A stretch of DNA of 64,000 nucleotides from Pseudoalteromonas holothuriae (GTDB lineage Bacteria; Pseudomonadota; Gammaproteobacteria; Enterobacterales; Alteromonadaceae), in assembly GCF_945859825.1 (NCBI RefSeq), contig NZ_CAMAPC010000007.1, positions 186,001 to 250,000 on the forward strand, read 5' to 3'. Of the stretch, positions 29,901 through 35,367 are shown in pieces. Position 1 is the stretch's first letter; every line of letters starts with the position of its first letter. The position numbers and the translations under genes were made by a program. The notes beneath the pieces were generated by a model. It did not search any database and had not been told where the DNA came from. It worked only from the letters and a program-made list of their open reading frames with translations.

Positions 29901-31030
29901 TCAACTTTGCTTAGTTCAAGACCTGTATTTCTTAAAACAACCTGCTCATCAAGTGGATAGTTTTCTACCGTAAATAAAGTATCAAATAGTGCAGATTCAC
30001 TGCAGATCCCATTTGCTCTCATCAACTTATTCAGATCTACAGGCTGATTAGACAGCGCACCATTTACGCATGTTTGTACATAAGCGAAGTAATCTGCCAA
30101 TGATTCAGTACTCGAAATATTTAAACGCAATGGTACAGTTTGCACTCCCATCGTGATCACAGCAGACAATTCAGTGGGTAGATTAACTCTGTTGCTGACC
30201 GCTGTGCCGAAACAAACATCATCTGAGTTGTTGTAACCCCTCAACAACAAACCCCAACAACCAAACAAGATTGTTGACGGCGTTACTTTGAAAAGGCACG
30301 CTAACTCGTCGATTTTTTGCTTGTTTAACGCACAAGTTTGTGAGGTGTAACCTGTTACAGATCCTGTATTCACTCCCCTGATAGAAAGTCGATTTTCTTC
30401 TGGTAAATCTGCAACGACTTGGTTCCAATACTCTACGCTATTGGGATTATTTAATGCTGCCAGCTCATGCTTTCTGTACTTTTCAAGTAGGTCAGTATGC
30501 AATTTTGTTGTCTTTCTACTTGAACCAGTTAAAGCTTCATAATAAAAGTCAAACAGAGATTCCAATAGTAAAGCATTACTCCAACCATCTAAGATAATAT
30601 GGTGGTTACAAACGAGCAGTTCATATTGATTAGCACCGAGCTTGATAAGTGAGAAACGAATACAGTTTTGTCGAATATCGAAAGCTGCTGCACGATCACT
30701 TTTTACAATTTCATTTGCTTGTCGTGCTTGTTCTCTTTGTGTCTCAGTACTTAAATCAAAAATAGAACAGGGAATATCTATATTTTTTACAATGACCTGA
30801 ACAGGCTCTTTGATCCGCTCCCAGCGGAAAACACTTCTCAACGTTTGATGTGTTTTAACAAGTTGCTTGATTGCATGTTGCAATGCATCTTGTGATAAAT
30901 CACCAACTAAACTAAGTCTTAGATGTGCAGAATAAACACTATTACCTTCGCTTCGAATTGATTCGATCAACATTCCTTTTTGTACAGAGGTCAATCCAAG
31001 TATTTGTTCGATATTTTTCTGCACAATCAT
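14978..31030 (-). CDS. NRPS1: C-A-T-(C-T)-(C-T)-C-A-T-C-A-T-C-A-T
   Basis: First NRPS of the operon. The frame opens further upstream at a TTG (31102), but the ATG at 31028-31030 is preferred: it has AAGGAA just upstream and begins the C domain (MIVQKNIEQ), giving about 5350 aa. HHxxxDG motifs: C1 HHIILDG (about 142), C2 HHIAFDG (1188), C3 HHIAADG (1735), C4 HHIISDG (2280), C5 HHIAVDG (3379), C6 HHIGFDG (4429). T-domain serines: GGHSLAA (998), GGHSLLA (1542), GGNSLQA (2087), GGHSLSM (3182), GGNSLLA (4233), GGHSLLV (5280). A domains precede only T1, T4, T5 and T6. Pocket codes: A1 D-V-G-Q-M-A-L-V-Y (unassigned); A2 D-A-F-F-L-G-C-T-F (Val/Ile-like); A3 D-L-F-N-N-A-L-T-Y (like alanine codes of cyanobacterial NRPSs, from memory); A4 D-V-Q-F-I-A-H-V-V (Pro; classic DVQLIAHVV). 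No epimerisation or thioesterase domain is seen. The tail ends IEMEI, matching the EEVEI end of NRPS2. A3 has N in place of R in A8 (KVNGFRIEL). Confidence 0.95.
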   Translation of the reverse strand: MIVQKNIEQILGLTSVQKGMLIESIRSEGNSVYSAHLRLSLVGDLSQDALQHAIKQLVKTHQTLRSVFRWERIKEPVQVIVKNIDIPCSIFDLSTETQREQARQANEIVKSDRAAAFDIRQNCIRFSLIKLGANQYELLVCNHHIILDGWSNALLLESLFDFYYEALTGSSRKTTKLHTDLLEKYRKHELAALNNPNSVEYWNQVVADLPEENRLSIRGVNTGSVTGYTSQTCALNKQKIDELACLFKVTPSTILFGCWGLLLRGYNNSDDVCFGTAVSNRVNLPTELSAVITMGVQTVPLRLNISSTESLADYFAYVQTCVNGALSNQPVDLNKLMRANGICSESALFDTLFTVENYPLDEQVVLRNTGLELSKVDNWELNHYPMSATAQLFEQYKLEFNYDQSQFNDTLVTTLLSNFSFIVENLFGQPVRKLNEIGLLDKGSQHTLISQINPRYIEPSWNGSVIDHFELAAKKFADHIALEQDNELITYKMLDTYANQIAQQIVSSENYVSQQAVVIYLPNSITLIAAMLACWKANVVYVPVDAVSPPSRAEQIVQECDAKIVMSDRTLEVPSGVEFWPLSVVKQNLNKVLQAPQRNNAPQDLLYILFTSGSTGKPKGVMISHAACMSFCRTFAEVAKIQPQDKVLSLTGIAFDVYFGETLVPLLAGASIQLIDKQQTMQGEGVAGILNSQDYAMLQATPSRLSMILLQARTAQSQSKLQKLMLAGEALPTETARQAQAYFGEQCQIVNLYGPTEASVYATWQNYNPQQRVNIGHGMENVKAFVIDRNGQLQPPFVRGEIALAGQALADGYLNMAKKTAESFIAGTFLNEQKIYLTGDIARVIEDGEIDILGRKDDQIKLRGYRIELGEIEQSLQALAQVKAALVRVYNTAQGVQQLIAYVVTAEPEAVQIEQAVRSELALTLPDYMIPNVFFFLPHWPLNTSGKVDKKALPVPNQAEVTSQYVAPSTFLEHEVQVCFATVLGVAQEQVCITANFFEVGGHSLAAMKVAADISKRLDVDVSLQYVFEYSSVELLAQKIKELPNYQKGMVISVRNNSAEQQASFAQQRIWFIDRLMGTVQYNMPIAFDIKGHFNILAAEFALQQVIMQQPALRTTITEQGGKIVPVVRESAAFKIAEYGVASALSDSQIEQIITQQSAEPFNLSSDLMLRASYLKGEANHQVLVLVVHHIAFDGWSEALLMRAFTDFYNGFIQGEQLVGLPAGVQYADYAYWEQTTWTKSREYKAQLDYWQQQLVDLPDTHSLELDFERPNVKQNVGQAISTRLHQTQFKALCDYAQSHTMTPFMFFQGLFALYISVQSNSKKVAIGTVIANRTQSELHDIIGFFANTLILKNSSAQSSFKDYLHHIKEVNLKAQANQGAPFEQVIEQSNATRNPAYTPLFQILFLLEQPSTQSIELSDASLTSMTANTRISKFDLEVTLRLENEQAEIEWLYDCALFTQSRIERYANEFIALLNSVLDGSLVENWQSISQFEAADFMPAMIANKPQHVAPQNLLQQSLVDIWAKTLNLPAHDLGIEDNFFQLGGHSLLAIQLLSGIQDTLNMTLDMSTFYATPTIRSCAENLCATDDKSELVAVTRSDDEQYFSVSFAQQRLWFLHKMRPDSNEYSMSVGFKLYGEFNLEAAQHAMLDVINKHEILRTTYLQDKERLVQCIQHIQQYTFDFIDLTDVPVVEQCDVLTASQAQFFARRFDLSQDLMINSCFISVGQSQGVLLFNVHHIAADGHSIGIFLREFSEYYSAYAQGKQSQFVPLDLQYVDYANWQQNWIGSEQYNQQTRYWQDALENAPSVHRLPLSAERDSQNVSIAKSLQVVGSASLYDKLNEKAKELGVTPFMWCHAVFSLALIEVSKVDDIVIGTPVSGRKWTALNDQIGLFVNTLALRTTTKGCNTFAEYLNDVKGVNIDALSHQDLPFDRLLDLCQVSRSSLYTPLFQILFTMNDVPLSNLNLWGIDAEVTLPQEEAAKFDLSLDISANSQHMYWQWTYDATIFDQGTIEQLAQRTNMLLQQSLLKTDTELRLLVDNYEQLVAHQHTVPEDDEFIAANTAQACMLSNLWANLLGRSETEISIKHNFFALGGNSLQAVQFVSEVFKAYGKEISVAAFYDRPTIEHCLELLALQSHSHEALVITKSTVLPEPSFAQQRMWFLDQLTVQPLYNMASKFAVTGPFNIEVASAALHQLVQRHSVLRSQFMKTETGLQVHVLKSLVPVITEHNLMSLEPAEQQNQLELLERSNKSIHFELQSAPLFKCDFCRLTAQQGILLFNMHHIISDGLSVDIMFKEFVAHYERLLSAEIQALPPLKLQYSDFVQWQKQWISQARAAKQLTYWHTQLADAPAVHGITLDFPRPQVKSHQAHCHSVTLPLSTKNTLALVAERLGVTEFVFLHSVLSYVLARHSNSQEVLIGTPVAGRRHPDLMLLIGLFVNTVALRTNLSGCQTFSEYTAHVKAVNGAAQENQDIPFEQVVEHCKVPRSAHYTPVFQIMMTMRGESQSQQVGDIHFKQLDESEAVAKFDLSIDIALDERGITWNWLFDADLFAQKHVIQMSTHVLKVLEQVLATPEMAIAEIVMLSSEEIHQLTAWGNTPPMLSEQDSIQTRFNRQVLSSPDSLAVITDHMQLTYQQLDTLSDKLAGVICQAINGQHDTRLAEGTLVSLYQQRTIEFVISILAIVKAGGAYVPITVDTSAQRLNQLLQDCKCPVLLTQHDLQDKLDTLLLTYSEQRAVDILVVDLDELKAMPAGRVMDFDAQQSDLLYVNYTSGTTGLPKGVMIEQAGVIRLVDQPFLAMDQDTVTVQISSLAFDAATFEIWGALLNGGRCVLYTHPYMDLMLLNQVLIEHQVTHTFITAGLFRRWANELIDNQRSFALRVVLSGGDIVSPQSVYQVQSVIPKAQVFNCYGPTENTTFTTYYAVPALSQGSDKPLPIGVPLQGDSLYVMSGDLQLQPSGVVGELLVGGGLARGYLHQQALSNEKFVQVNGLSDNGERLYRTGDLVRFNNQGLLEFIGRDDQQLKIRGFRVELGEIAAGIEQFQQVSQVYVVAERPDAAEPRLVAYIVPKLAAQVEPALELDDADNGTIAQYKMNDFAKQWLDMLKHGIASALPSYMVPHDYVMLVELPITQNGKVDTKRLPCAQQAQSAVYLAKPQTDLERKVAQYWAQVLKIDVQNIGRDSNFFALGGHSLSMISLSALLQAHLHLEVSVSELYNHAELSSMASLLSSAQQQSWSAIPVISPEANGYEVSPAQQRLWFIDKLGQQKGAYNIPVAFDVSGELDLAAVTSALEIIFARHPVLRTVYREVEQGVRQHVIPMSDVHCQMQPVALDSPLDLQDTLAHLATLSFELASDLMLRAYYVTLSTGVDTPARGCLILNMHHIAVDGWSVALLTKEFSECYVLLSQGATKEQIFEQLPTTSISYGDYAHWINSSEQQSQIADQISYWQSQLADAPSVHGLPLKGYRPDIKKTQGARITSSITKALSAQLADFAQQNNMTIFMLMHAMVSLLLARHSGSSDVIVGTPTANRGHEQTKDLVGLFVNTLVLRVNTNTRSLQDFFRHVKAVNIAAQAHQGVPFEQLVDALDITRSQSLSPVFQIMLDMNTNEQADVTLPHIELTPCHDSVFPVQSKFDLHISVVQSQGQLNIHWVFDTALFDSTYIEQLDTHLHNLLVAVSSTTVDDITSLAMLSSAEVDYLLTELNQSGDISTPLCLHQLFESQVAKSPSAQSVHAGDITLTYAQLDQQATNLGAYLISQNVKAGDVVGICMRRSEKTIIAILAILKAGAAYVPLDPSYPKARIEYILSDVKPALLFVDQATEHSFDFANFNVANIEQIPEQLVSTELDVLYDVEQLAYIIYTSGSTGKPKGVMISHRNASAMLAWANDYFSCAEKSRVLASTSLNFDLSIFEIFLPLSSGGTCVVVDNILSLLEPQNAVLEVSLINTVPSGINALLQEHAVPASVIAVNLAGEPLQANTVNRLLDIFSVQRVVNLYGPSEDTTYSTYYSMTSQVASNPLIGKPISSTQAFVLDVNQQLVPFGCVGELYLSGEGVSLGYLNQPDLTAKNYLDNPYHPGSKMYKTGDLVKYTAQGELVYLGRLDDQVKVNGFRIELGEIEFHLLQLDWVKACLVKVEEDSTRTILVAYVEVSSEQALDCKQQVRAYLADCLPKHMVPNVIVTIDEWPLLPNGKIDKQHLPSWNIARVTVKPETKTELVISDIWQSLLSMQGEVLDAEQSFFSLGGNSLLAVKLNGLIQKQLGIDIGLAQLFELQSIQQQAQEVDRVLVSGKPTQDIVPLQHDVNRPLAPTQRRLWFLSQLSEQSTEYNMCTAYEYHTAIEPKLLKHAVEELIERHEPLQANYHMVDLQPMWYLNKKQNLIFNVVDLSGLSASECETQWRDMLASEFTHVFDLSKGPLVRVSLVKTGPQSGKLIFNVHHIGFDGWSMHIVERELQVLYGTQLNATPADLPALPVSYSDYVSWRNDFEQSDAYLQQVEYWLAHLADAAPLHSLPIQFERPQVKCNKASITRSVINTEQKAGLVALCSSLQVTQFMLTHALVSLLIARHSNNHDVLLLTPIANREQQAVADLVGFFTNTLILRSSTEFDGFAEFIAHIKACNIAAQRNQQVPFEYLVEQLNLPRSTAFTPLAQLMLNFIEASEPASSGTMSLQRIAQAESAKFDLEIRVENHASGWDIDWVYDEALFSSNYIDELSTDFSQLVDNLLTLQGDITGLALAQLSLYDGKTQAELKAGFEGPTQLLSHSTIHSFVEQTAIETPTQVALKSANGELLSYLELNQLANKISHSLLALGVNKADIIAMSLPRGVEQIALLLGILKAGATYLPIDMQLPQSRIRHILTCSAARFWVKECAQDISIADWSGRDITTSELINNINSHNPEILIEPKDPAYLLFTSGSSGLPKGVIQTHQTIVNLVETSGLTQPYLGLQFTPITFDVSIQELATAWHTGASLLLITEQQKQELVDIQALIELHQVRRLFVPPAVFDIIAQQYLEHKESITSLMEVIVAGEQLVLSDAIRVFLERNPHCQLWNHYGPTETHVVTTYSVHSRANCTPPIGRVLANTRAYVVGLHQQLLPIGSKGELWISGVSVALGYIGNEQQNAERFIVLDDGSHCYNTGDTVVFDGHDFTYFGRQDRQVQIRGFRVELADIESHLRQLTGVAQAHVMYMDVVGRKMLVAYIEHTHGLNNLDELTVLSKQHLPVYMHPDAWVEVSEWPLNINGKLNARALPAPDFAVEALVTPTTPTEQLLAQMWSDLLSQSSDHIGIDSNFFEIGGHSLLVVKLVAQVRVAFQVELNVRDIFANPSIREQAQMIDLSNAKQAALEAVAKSDNIIEMEI
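24690..27850 (-). other. two consecutive A-less C-T didomains in NRPS1
   Basis: Between T1 and C4 of NRPS1 lie C2-T2 and C3-T3. Each C domain is full length with an intact HHxxxDG, and each T domain keeps its serine. The linkers between C and T are only about 40-70 residues, leaving no room for an A domain. The C2-T2 linker looks like the usual stretch after A10 (VAPQNLLQQSLVDIW), as if an A domain had been cleanly lost. T2 and T3 must be loaded by another A domain (A1 or one in trans), or be passed over. Confidence 0.85.
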
Positions 31031-31502
31031 TTTCCTTACAATCAGAATGCAAAACAACAAAATCAAAACAAACTTACCATCAAAAAATAACAAAATCCAC
31101 AAAGTACAAAAAAAACATCAATAAATACAAAAGACTAAATACAATTACCCAACCAAACCACAGCGATTGAAAAAACAAAAATAGCAACAAACATCATTCA
31201 AATGTTAAATAAAAGGTGCAATAAAAAACCAAGGTGAGTTTAAAATTCAACCAATCGTTACGTAATTGCTACATTGATAACAAGCTGAAACATTCGCTTG
31301 TTCAGTAAGGAAATAGAGCTTTTAATCTAGACTCAAACATTGTGCTTTGGCTGTTTACCGAAGAGTGAAAATTTACTTATAACAGGGTCAAACGTCGAAA
31401 AATCAAGACTGCTTTTCAATTGAATAAACATTTATATTTGCTAACCGTTCATAACTTCATCAAGTGTGATTGTCATCCTAACTTCGATAACATTATTTCT
31501 TT

Positions 31503-31552
31503 AATCGGAATAACCGATTCGTATTGACATCACAGTTTATTTTAAATAATGC
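31503..31552 (+). promoter_or_regulatory. operator-like dyad beside a promoter-like sequence
   Basis: A perfect 6-bp dyad (AATCGG, 5-nt spacer, CCGATT; 31503-31519) ends 4 bp before TTGACA (31524-31529). That hexamer is followed after 17 bp by TAATGC (31547-31552), a weak -10. The arrangement resembles a regulated promoter reading rightwards, away from the NRPS genes, into a stretch without genes. The dyad itself could equally serve the NRPS operon, about 470 bp upstream of its start. Speculative. Confidence 0.25.
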
Positions 31553-32100
31553 AATACAATAAAAGCGTATTTCTAGTTCAAATCAAGTTGAATAAAACCT
31601 CAGGAGACACGATACACTCTTGGAAAATGAACACAGATTCTTAAGCAACATGATTATATTATGACTGTATCTTTATATTGAGCCACCCAAAGTGCGTTTT
31701 TTGCTAGCTCAAATAAAACCGCTAGACTCTGTTATCAATGTAATAACAAAGCAAATATTCAAAAATTATTAAATTCAAAAATGATTTATACTGTTTGGAA
31801 TAAACAATAACCAATTGCAATATGCAGAAGTACGTAACAACAAATAACTTTTTGTTGATGCATAGTGTTTGATAGTGATGTGTGAAAACAAACCTAATTC
31901 CGTTGTCTTATTCACCTAAATACTCTGGTTAATAATTATCAGGATGATAAGACAGTCAAAAGAGAAGACTACGCTAAGTGTTAAACCATACCCTACACTC
32001 GCCCTCAAAAAAGTATGCCCATTTAATGGATTACGTATAAAAGTTCGTTGTTTTGATCGATGATCACCTTGATAAGTGGGGTTACAGGTTGCATTGATCT

Positions 32101-32139
32101 GAAGTAATGCGAATAGCCAAACGCTATCCGGATTACTTC
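32101..32139. repeat. 17-bp imperfect inverted repeat (hairpin)
   Basis: Arms 32101-32117 and 32123-32139 pair at 15 of 17 positions around a 5-nt loop (CAAAC). It sits about 150 bp beyond the ttcA stop. No U-tract follows it on either strand, so it is not a standard intrinsic terminator. It could be an mRNA 3'-end stabiliser, a protein-binding site or the remains of a small palindromic element. Confidence 0.5.
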
Positions 32140-32291
32140 AAGTGTAAGAAATATTAGCGGTTTTGGGATGTATTGCTCATCATGTGATATGTAAAGAGAA
32201 CAACCTAAGATTAATATTTATTATGCAATGTGACAGTCTATCACGATGACAAACAACCATTTACTATAAGAGAACTTGCAGTTTCAAGTGC

Positions 32292-33161
32292 TTATACTTT
32301 GTAAAACATTTCAATTAGGTTCGAATGAGATACCTCTGGCCCTTGGAAATCATATTTGGCTCTATTTCCTGAGCGGTTGATAGACAATTCTGAAAAATTA
32401 AATAAGCCTTTGTCCGCTAGTTGAGAGGGGCTTACATTTTGAATGCTGTTAAAAATACTTTCCACGCGTCCTGAATTAGTTTTATCCCAATCGGTAAGCA
32501 TTCCTTTTATTACCTTTCGCTGTAGGTTTTCCTGTGAGCCACATAAGTTACATGGAATTATTGGGAATTGACAGACTTCTGCATATTGTTCGATATCCTT
32601 TTCACGACAGTAAATCAATGGTCTAATAACAATGTTTCGTTTATCATCACTCAGCAACTTTGGTGGCATTGACTTGATTTTACCATTGTTGAACATATTC
32701 ATTAAAAGTGTTTCGACAGCATCGTCCATGTGATGGCCCAGAGCAATCTTTGTTGCATTTATCTCTTCGGCAAAGGTATACAACGAGCCTCTGCGAAGTC
32801 TAGAGCAAAGTGAGCAAGTCGTTTTACCCTCTGGAACTTTTTCTTTCACAATTGAATAGGTGTCTTTATCTATAATGTAGTAGTCGATCCCTTTTTTTTC
32901 TAAATATTCAGGAAGAATATGATCAGGAAAGCCAGGTTGTTTTTGATCTAGGTTAACAGCAACCACATCAAAATTGATCGGAGCAACACGTTTAAGGTGC
33001 AGTAGAATATCCAGCATCACAAAACTGTCTTTGCCACCGGATATAGCCGCCATCACTCTGTCACCTTCTTCAATCATATCAAAGTCTATTACAGCTTTGC
33101 CTGTTAGGCCTCGTAAGCGTTTTTGAAGTTTCAGTTGGTTGTTAGGTAGTTCAGTGGTCAT
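32292..33161 (-). CDS. ttcA: tRNA 2-thiocytidine(32) synthetase TtcA
   Basis: ATP- and Fe-S-dependent enzyme that thiolates C32 of some tRNAs in the cytoplasm. Its 289 aa show the PP-loop SGGKDS (about residue 41), the two Cys pairs CSLC and CNLC that hold the Fe-S cluster in this family, and [15 protein letters not shown]. coli TtcA is about 311 aa, so length is normal. The C-terminal part ([14 protein letters not shown]) is also typical. It is monocistronic, with AT-rich non-coding DNA on both sides, and marks the start of core chromosome next to the NRPS operon. Confidence 0.95.
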   Translation of the reverse strand: MTTELPNNQLKLQKRLRGLTGKAVIDFDMIEEGDRVMAAISGGKDSFVMLDILLHLKRVAPINFDVVAVNLDQKQPGFPDHILPEYLEKKGIDYYIIDKDTYSIVKEKVPEGKTTCSLCSRLRRGSLYTFAEEINATKIALGHHMDDAVETLLMNMFNNGKIKSMPPKLLSDDKRNIVIRPLIYCREKDIEQYAEVCQFPIIPCNLCGSQENLQRKVIKGMLTDWDKTNSGRVESIFNSIQNVSPSQLADKGLFNFSELSINRSGNRAKYDFQGPEVSHSNLIEMFYKV

Positions 33162-33689
33162 CTAATGAAAATCCTATGCTCCTATAAAAGAGCAATTATT
33201 ACTTTAAAGTCGTTACAGCCACAATTCGGCGCTATGTAGCATCTAACATCTAATTAAGCGCTATATTTTACAAAAATAAACCTTTTTATAAAACTACTAT
33301 TTCTTCCTTCTAGCATAGTTTAGAGTTGGACTTTCAATGGTTTTCATTATCTGCTCACATAATCAATAGCTTAAAATAACTAGAAAAGTGTAACCTATGA
33401 AATTACCAAACAAGGAAACAATCTAATAATTTATAAAGGCCTTAACCTTTTTATCCAGCTATAACAAGGTAGTTTATTGAATATAAGGAAAAAATGCATT
33501 TGCAATGTTATATATAGGTGAACGTGCAGAGTATGAATTTAGTGAGGCAGTGATATCACCAATCAATATCGACGAATCATTATTTATTGATGTTACCAAC
33601 GTCTAAACGCCAATTTTTGTAGCACTTGCTAAACAATTAAGAACCTCAATATTCCCAAGCTTAATGTGATAACTAAGCTTGGGAGCCAT
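33162..33689. other. non-coding region upstream of ttcA
   Basis: About 530 bp of AT-rich sequence between the ttcA start and the 3' end of the DUF2987-like gene. It should carry the ttcA promoter. I see only very short reading frames without convincing start signals, and no repeat or RNA gene I recognise. Confidence 0.5.
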
Positions 33690-34352
33690 TTACTTTTCAA
33701 TCCAAGGTGTCACCTGCTCAATTTGTATGTTGGCATGATGACTTAACAATGTCTCATTCTGAGCTTGCCAAGACTCGCTTACCTCAAACGTACATATATT
33801 TTCACTACACTGAATTTGCTCATTAACAAAATTAATTGGGGCATTAAACACAACCTTCACCCCTTTTTGTTCTGGTAATAAAAAGCCCATTAATTTGCTA
33901 ACAAAAAAGCCAGACAAATCAGATAGCAACTCGTCAAACTCGATGTGAAGCTGATATAAATCAGCGGTATTCAGGTTTTCAACACTAAAGTGTTCGGCCT
34001 CAATCTGAAACTTAAGTTGGCAGTCATGTTTAGGGTTTTTCGGCTCAATTACGACAATTGCCTTGTCTTTATCTAATTGCTTATCATAAGGCAGTAACAG
34101 TTGCGCGTCAGGTGTGAAAGTTAATGGAGCGCTGGAGTTTTCAGTAATAATCTCACCCTTAGCAATTTGGCAAGGTGCTAGGGTTGCAATATCAACCACA
34201 TAAAAATTAACACGCGCAAACTCAAAGTTGCCTTTTTCGAGTACTTTTAAACGATCGAAAAACCCATCGTAAGATACCACAAATTCTTTAGCACTGACTG
34301 TGCCAAACAGACTCAGTAATACTGATACCAAAACAATACTCTTAGTTAGCAT
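33690..34352 (-). CDS. DUF2987-like exported protein
   Basis: 220 aa with an N-terminal signal peptide (MLTKSIVLVSVLL...VSA, cleavage about residue 21), so probably periplasmic. The mature part (FVVSYDGFFDRLKVLEKGNFEFARVNF) resembles DUF2987 proteins of marine gammaproteobacteria; function unknown. The ATG at 34350-34352 has AAGGA 8 nt upstream, better than an in-frame TTG one codon earlier. It overlaps the 3' end of the Bax-like gene by 11 bp, so the two are translationally coupled and may act together at the envelope. Confidence 0.7.
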   Translation of the reverse strand: MLTKSIVLVSVLLSLFGTVSAKEFVVSYDGFFDRLKVLEKGNFEFARVNFYVVDIATLAPCQIAKGEIITENSSAPLTFTPDAQLLLPYDKQLDKDKAIVVIEPKNPKHDCQLKFQIEAEHFSVENLNTADLYQLHIEFDELLSDLSGFFVSKLMGFLLPEQKGVKVVFNAPINFVNEQIQCSENICTFEVSESWQAQNETLLSHHANIQIEQVTPWIEK

Positions 34353-35163
34353 CAAAGTAGTCCTTGTTATGACGTATCATGTCGTTAAGTTCTTCCACAT
34401 AAGCATCTCCGCGTTCGGAATATGCAATAAGCCCTTGTGTTAGGACTGTCGCTTCAATCGGCAGTTTTTGTGCTCTTAACTGCGCTCGTTTTTCGCGTAG
34501 TTGGCTGTATGCATCATGTGTATTAATATTTCGAAAATAAGACTTAACTGCCGCTCGTACAGATTTAAACGCAGCAACTTCGTGAGCGGCATCAGAGTCT
34601 CTGTGTTTTGGCACCATACCGCACCCTTTTTTATAGCACCATTGACCGAAAAAATTCAGACCAATACGTGCAAAACGAGATGTGCCCCAAGCTGACTCAT
34701 TGGCAGCTTGCATCAACGCGAGTTCTTTTGGAATAATATCAACATGCATTAATGCTTCCTGCAAAGACGCAACAGATAATGTGCTGCTGTCTAAGCGATA
34801 ATAGTTAAAAATTGTATTTATTTTTCTTAGCTGGGCTTTCGTTAAATTGTCATCAACCTGTAACATCATCAACGCAATTTCCAAAGTAGCACGATGCTGT
34901 TTTATTGACTTATTTTCTGCCACAACATGGGGCTTTATAAAATCAAAAAAACGCTTTTTCTTTTCTTTAACATCATTAATACTGGCAAACGCTGGTAGCT
35001 TTACATTATGAAGTGGCTTTTCAACCACTTTTAACTTGGTTGGTTGCTTATGCTGTACATCACCTTGTGAGGTTTGCCCTGATGTCGGTTGATATACAAA
35101 GGGATAGCTTAGCGCCCATATAGATACTAATAATATAACTAATTTGATAATTCTGATTTGCAT
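34342..35163 (-). CDS. Bax-like peptidoglycan glucosaminidase
   Basis: 273 aa with an N-terminal membrane anchor or signal (IIKLVILLVSIWALSYPF). The C-terminal half matches the Bax/FlgJ-type glucosaminidase fold: QAANESAWGTSRFARIGLNFFGQWC carries the glutamate expected to be catalytic (NESAWG), followed by AAFKSVRAAVKSYFRNINTH. It probably trims peptidoglycan in the periplasm. A good SD (AGAGGAAA) precedes the ATG. It is the first gene of a two-gene unit with the DUF2987-like gene. Name by homology from memory: bax in E. coli. Confidence 0.85.
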   Translation of the reverse strand: MQIRIIKLVILLVSIWALSYPFVYQPTSGQTSQGDVQHKQPTKLKVVEKPLHNVKLPAFASINDVKEKKKRFFDFIKPHVVAENKSIKQHRATLEIALMMLQVDDNLTKAQLRKINTIFNYYRLDSSTLSVASLQEALMHVDIIPKELALMQAANESAWGTSRFARIGLNFFGQWCYKKGCGMVPKHRDSDAAHEVAAFKSVRAAVKSYFRNINTHDAYSQLREKRAQLRAQKLPIEATVLTQGLIAYSERGDAYVEELNDMIRHNKDYFDAN

Positions 35164-35367
35164 GCATTTCCTCTTGGGTTATGTACCAGTCAGCTCCATT
35201 GTTAGACTATATGTTACCGAGCCAGCTTGCTAGTATCGGTATACAAGCACACAACGCTATATTTTTACGTATAAATTAACGATAGATTATACTTAAACTG
35301 ATAATTAAACGCGAATTTCTGTTAATTTCACAAGTGAAAGTATAGGTCAGTTCAATACGGAGCAACA

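Larger units (their letters stand above)
31031..32291. other. 1.26 kb AT-rich gene-free region upstream of NRPS operon
   Basis: No convincing open reading frame on either strand. It lies between the NRPS1 start (minus strand) and the 3' end of ttcA (minus strand), so it must hold the promoter of the NRPS operon unless transcription comes through from ttcA. It contains a dyad at 31503-31519, a smaller inverted repeat at 31279-31302 (AACAAGC/GCTTGTT) and a strong hairpin at 32101-32139. I could not identify a confident minus-strand promoter by eye. Confidence 0.6.

Noticed and set aside
31030..31102. Upstream extension of NRPS1 from a TTG giving a hydrophobic N-terminus (ILLFFDGKFVLILLF)
   Set aside because: It looks like a signal or membrane segment but comes from AT-rich leader DNA. 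The ATG at 31030 has a nearby SD and directly precedes the conserved C domain.
32048..32065. FNR-like sequence TTGATCGATGATCA
   Set aside because: The right half does not fit ATCAA and it lies downstream of ttcA, not at a promoter of any gene seen here.
33505..33606. 33-codon open frame upstream of ttcA (MLYIGERAEYEF...)
   Set aside because: The only good SD nearby (AAGGAA at 33485-33490) suits a different ATG whose frame stops after seven codons; no family is recognised.
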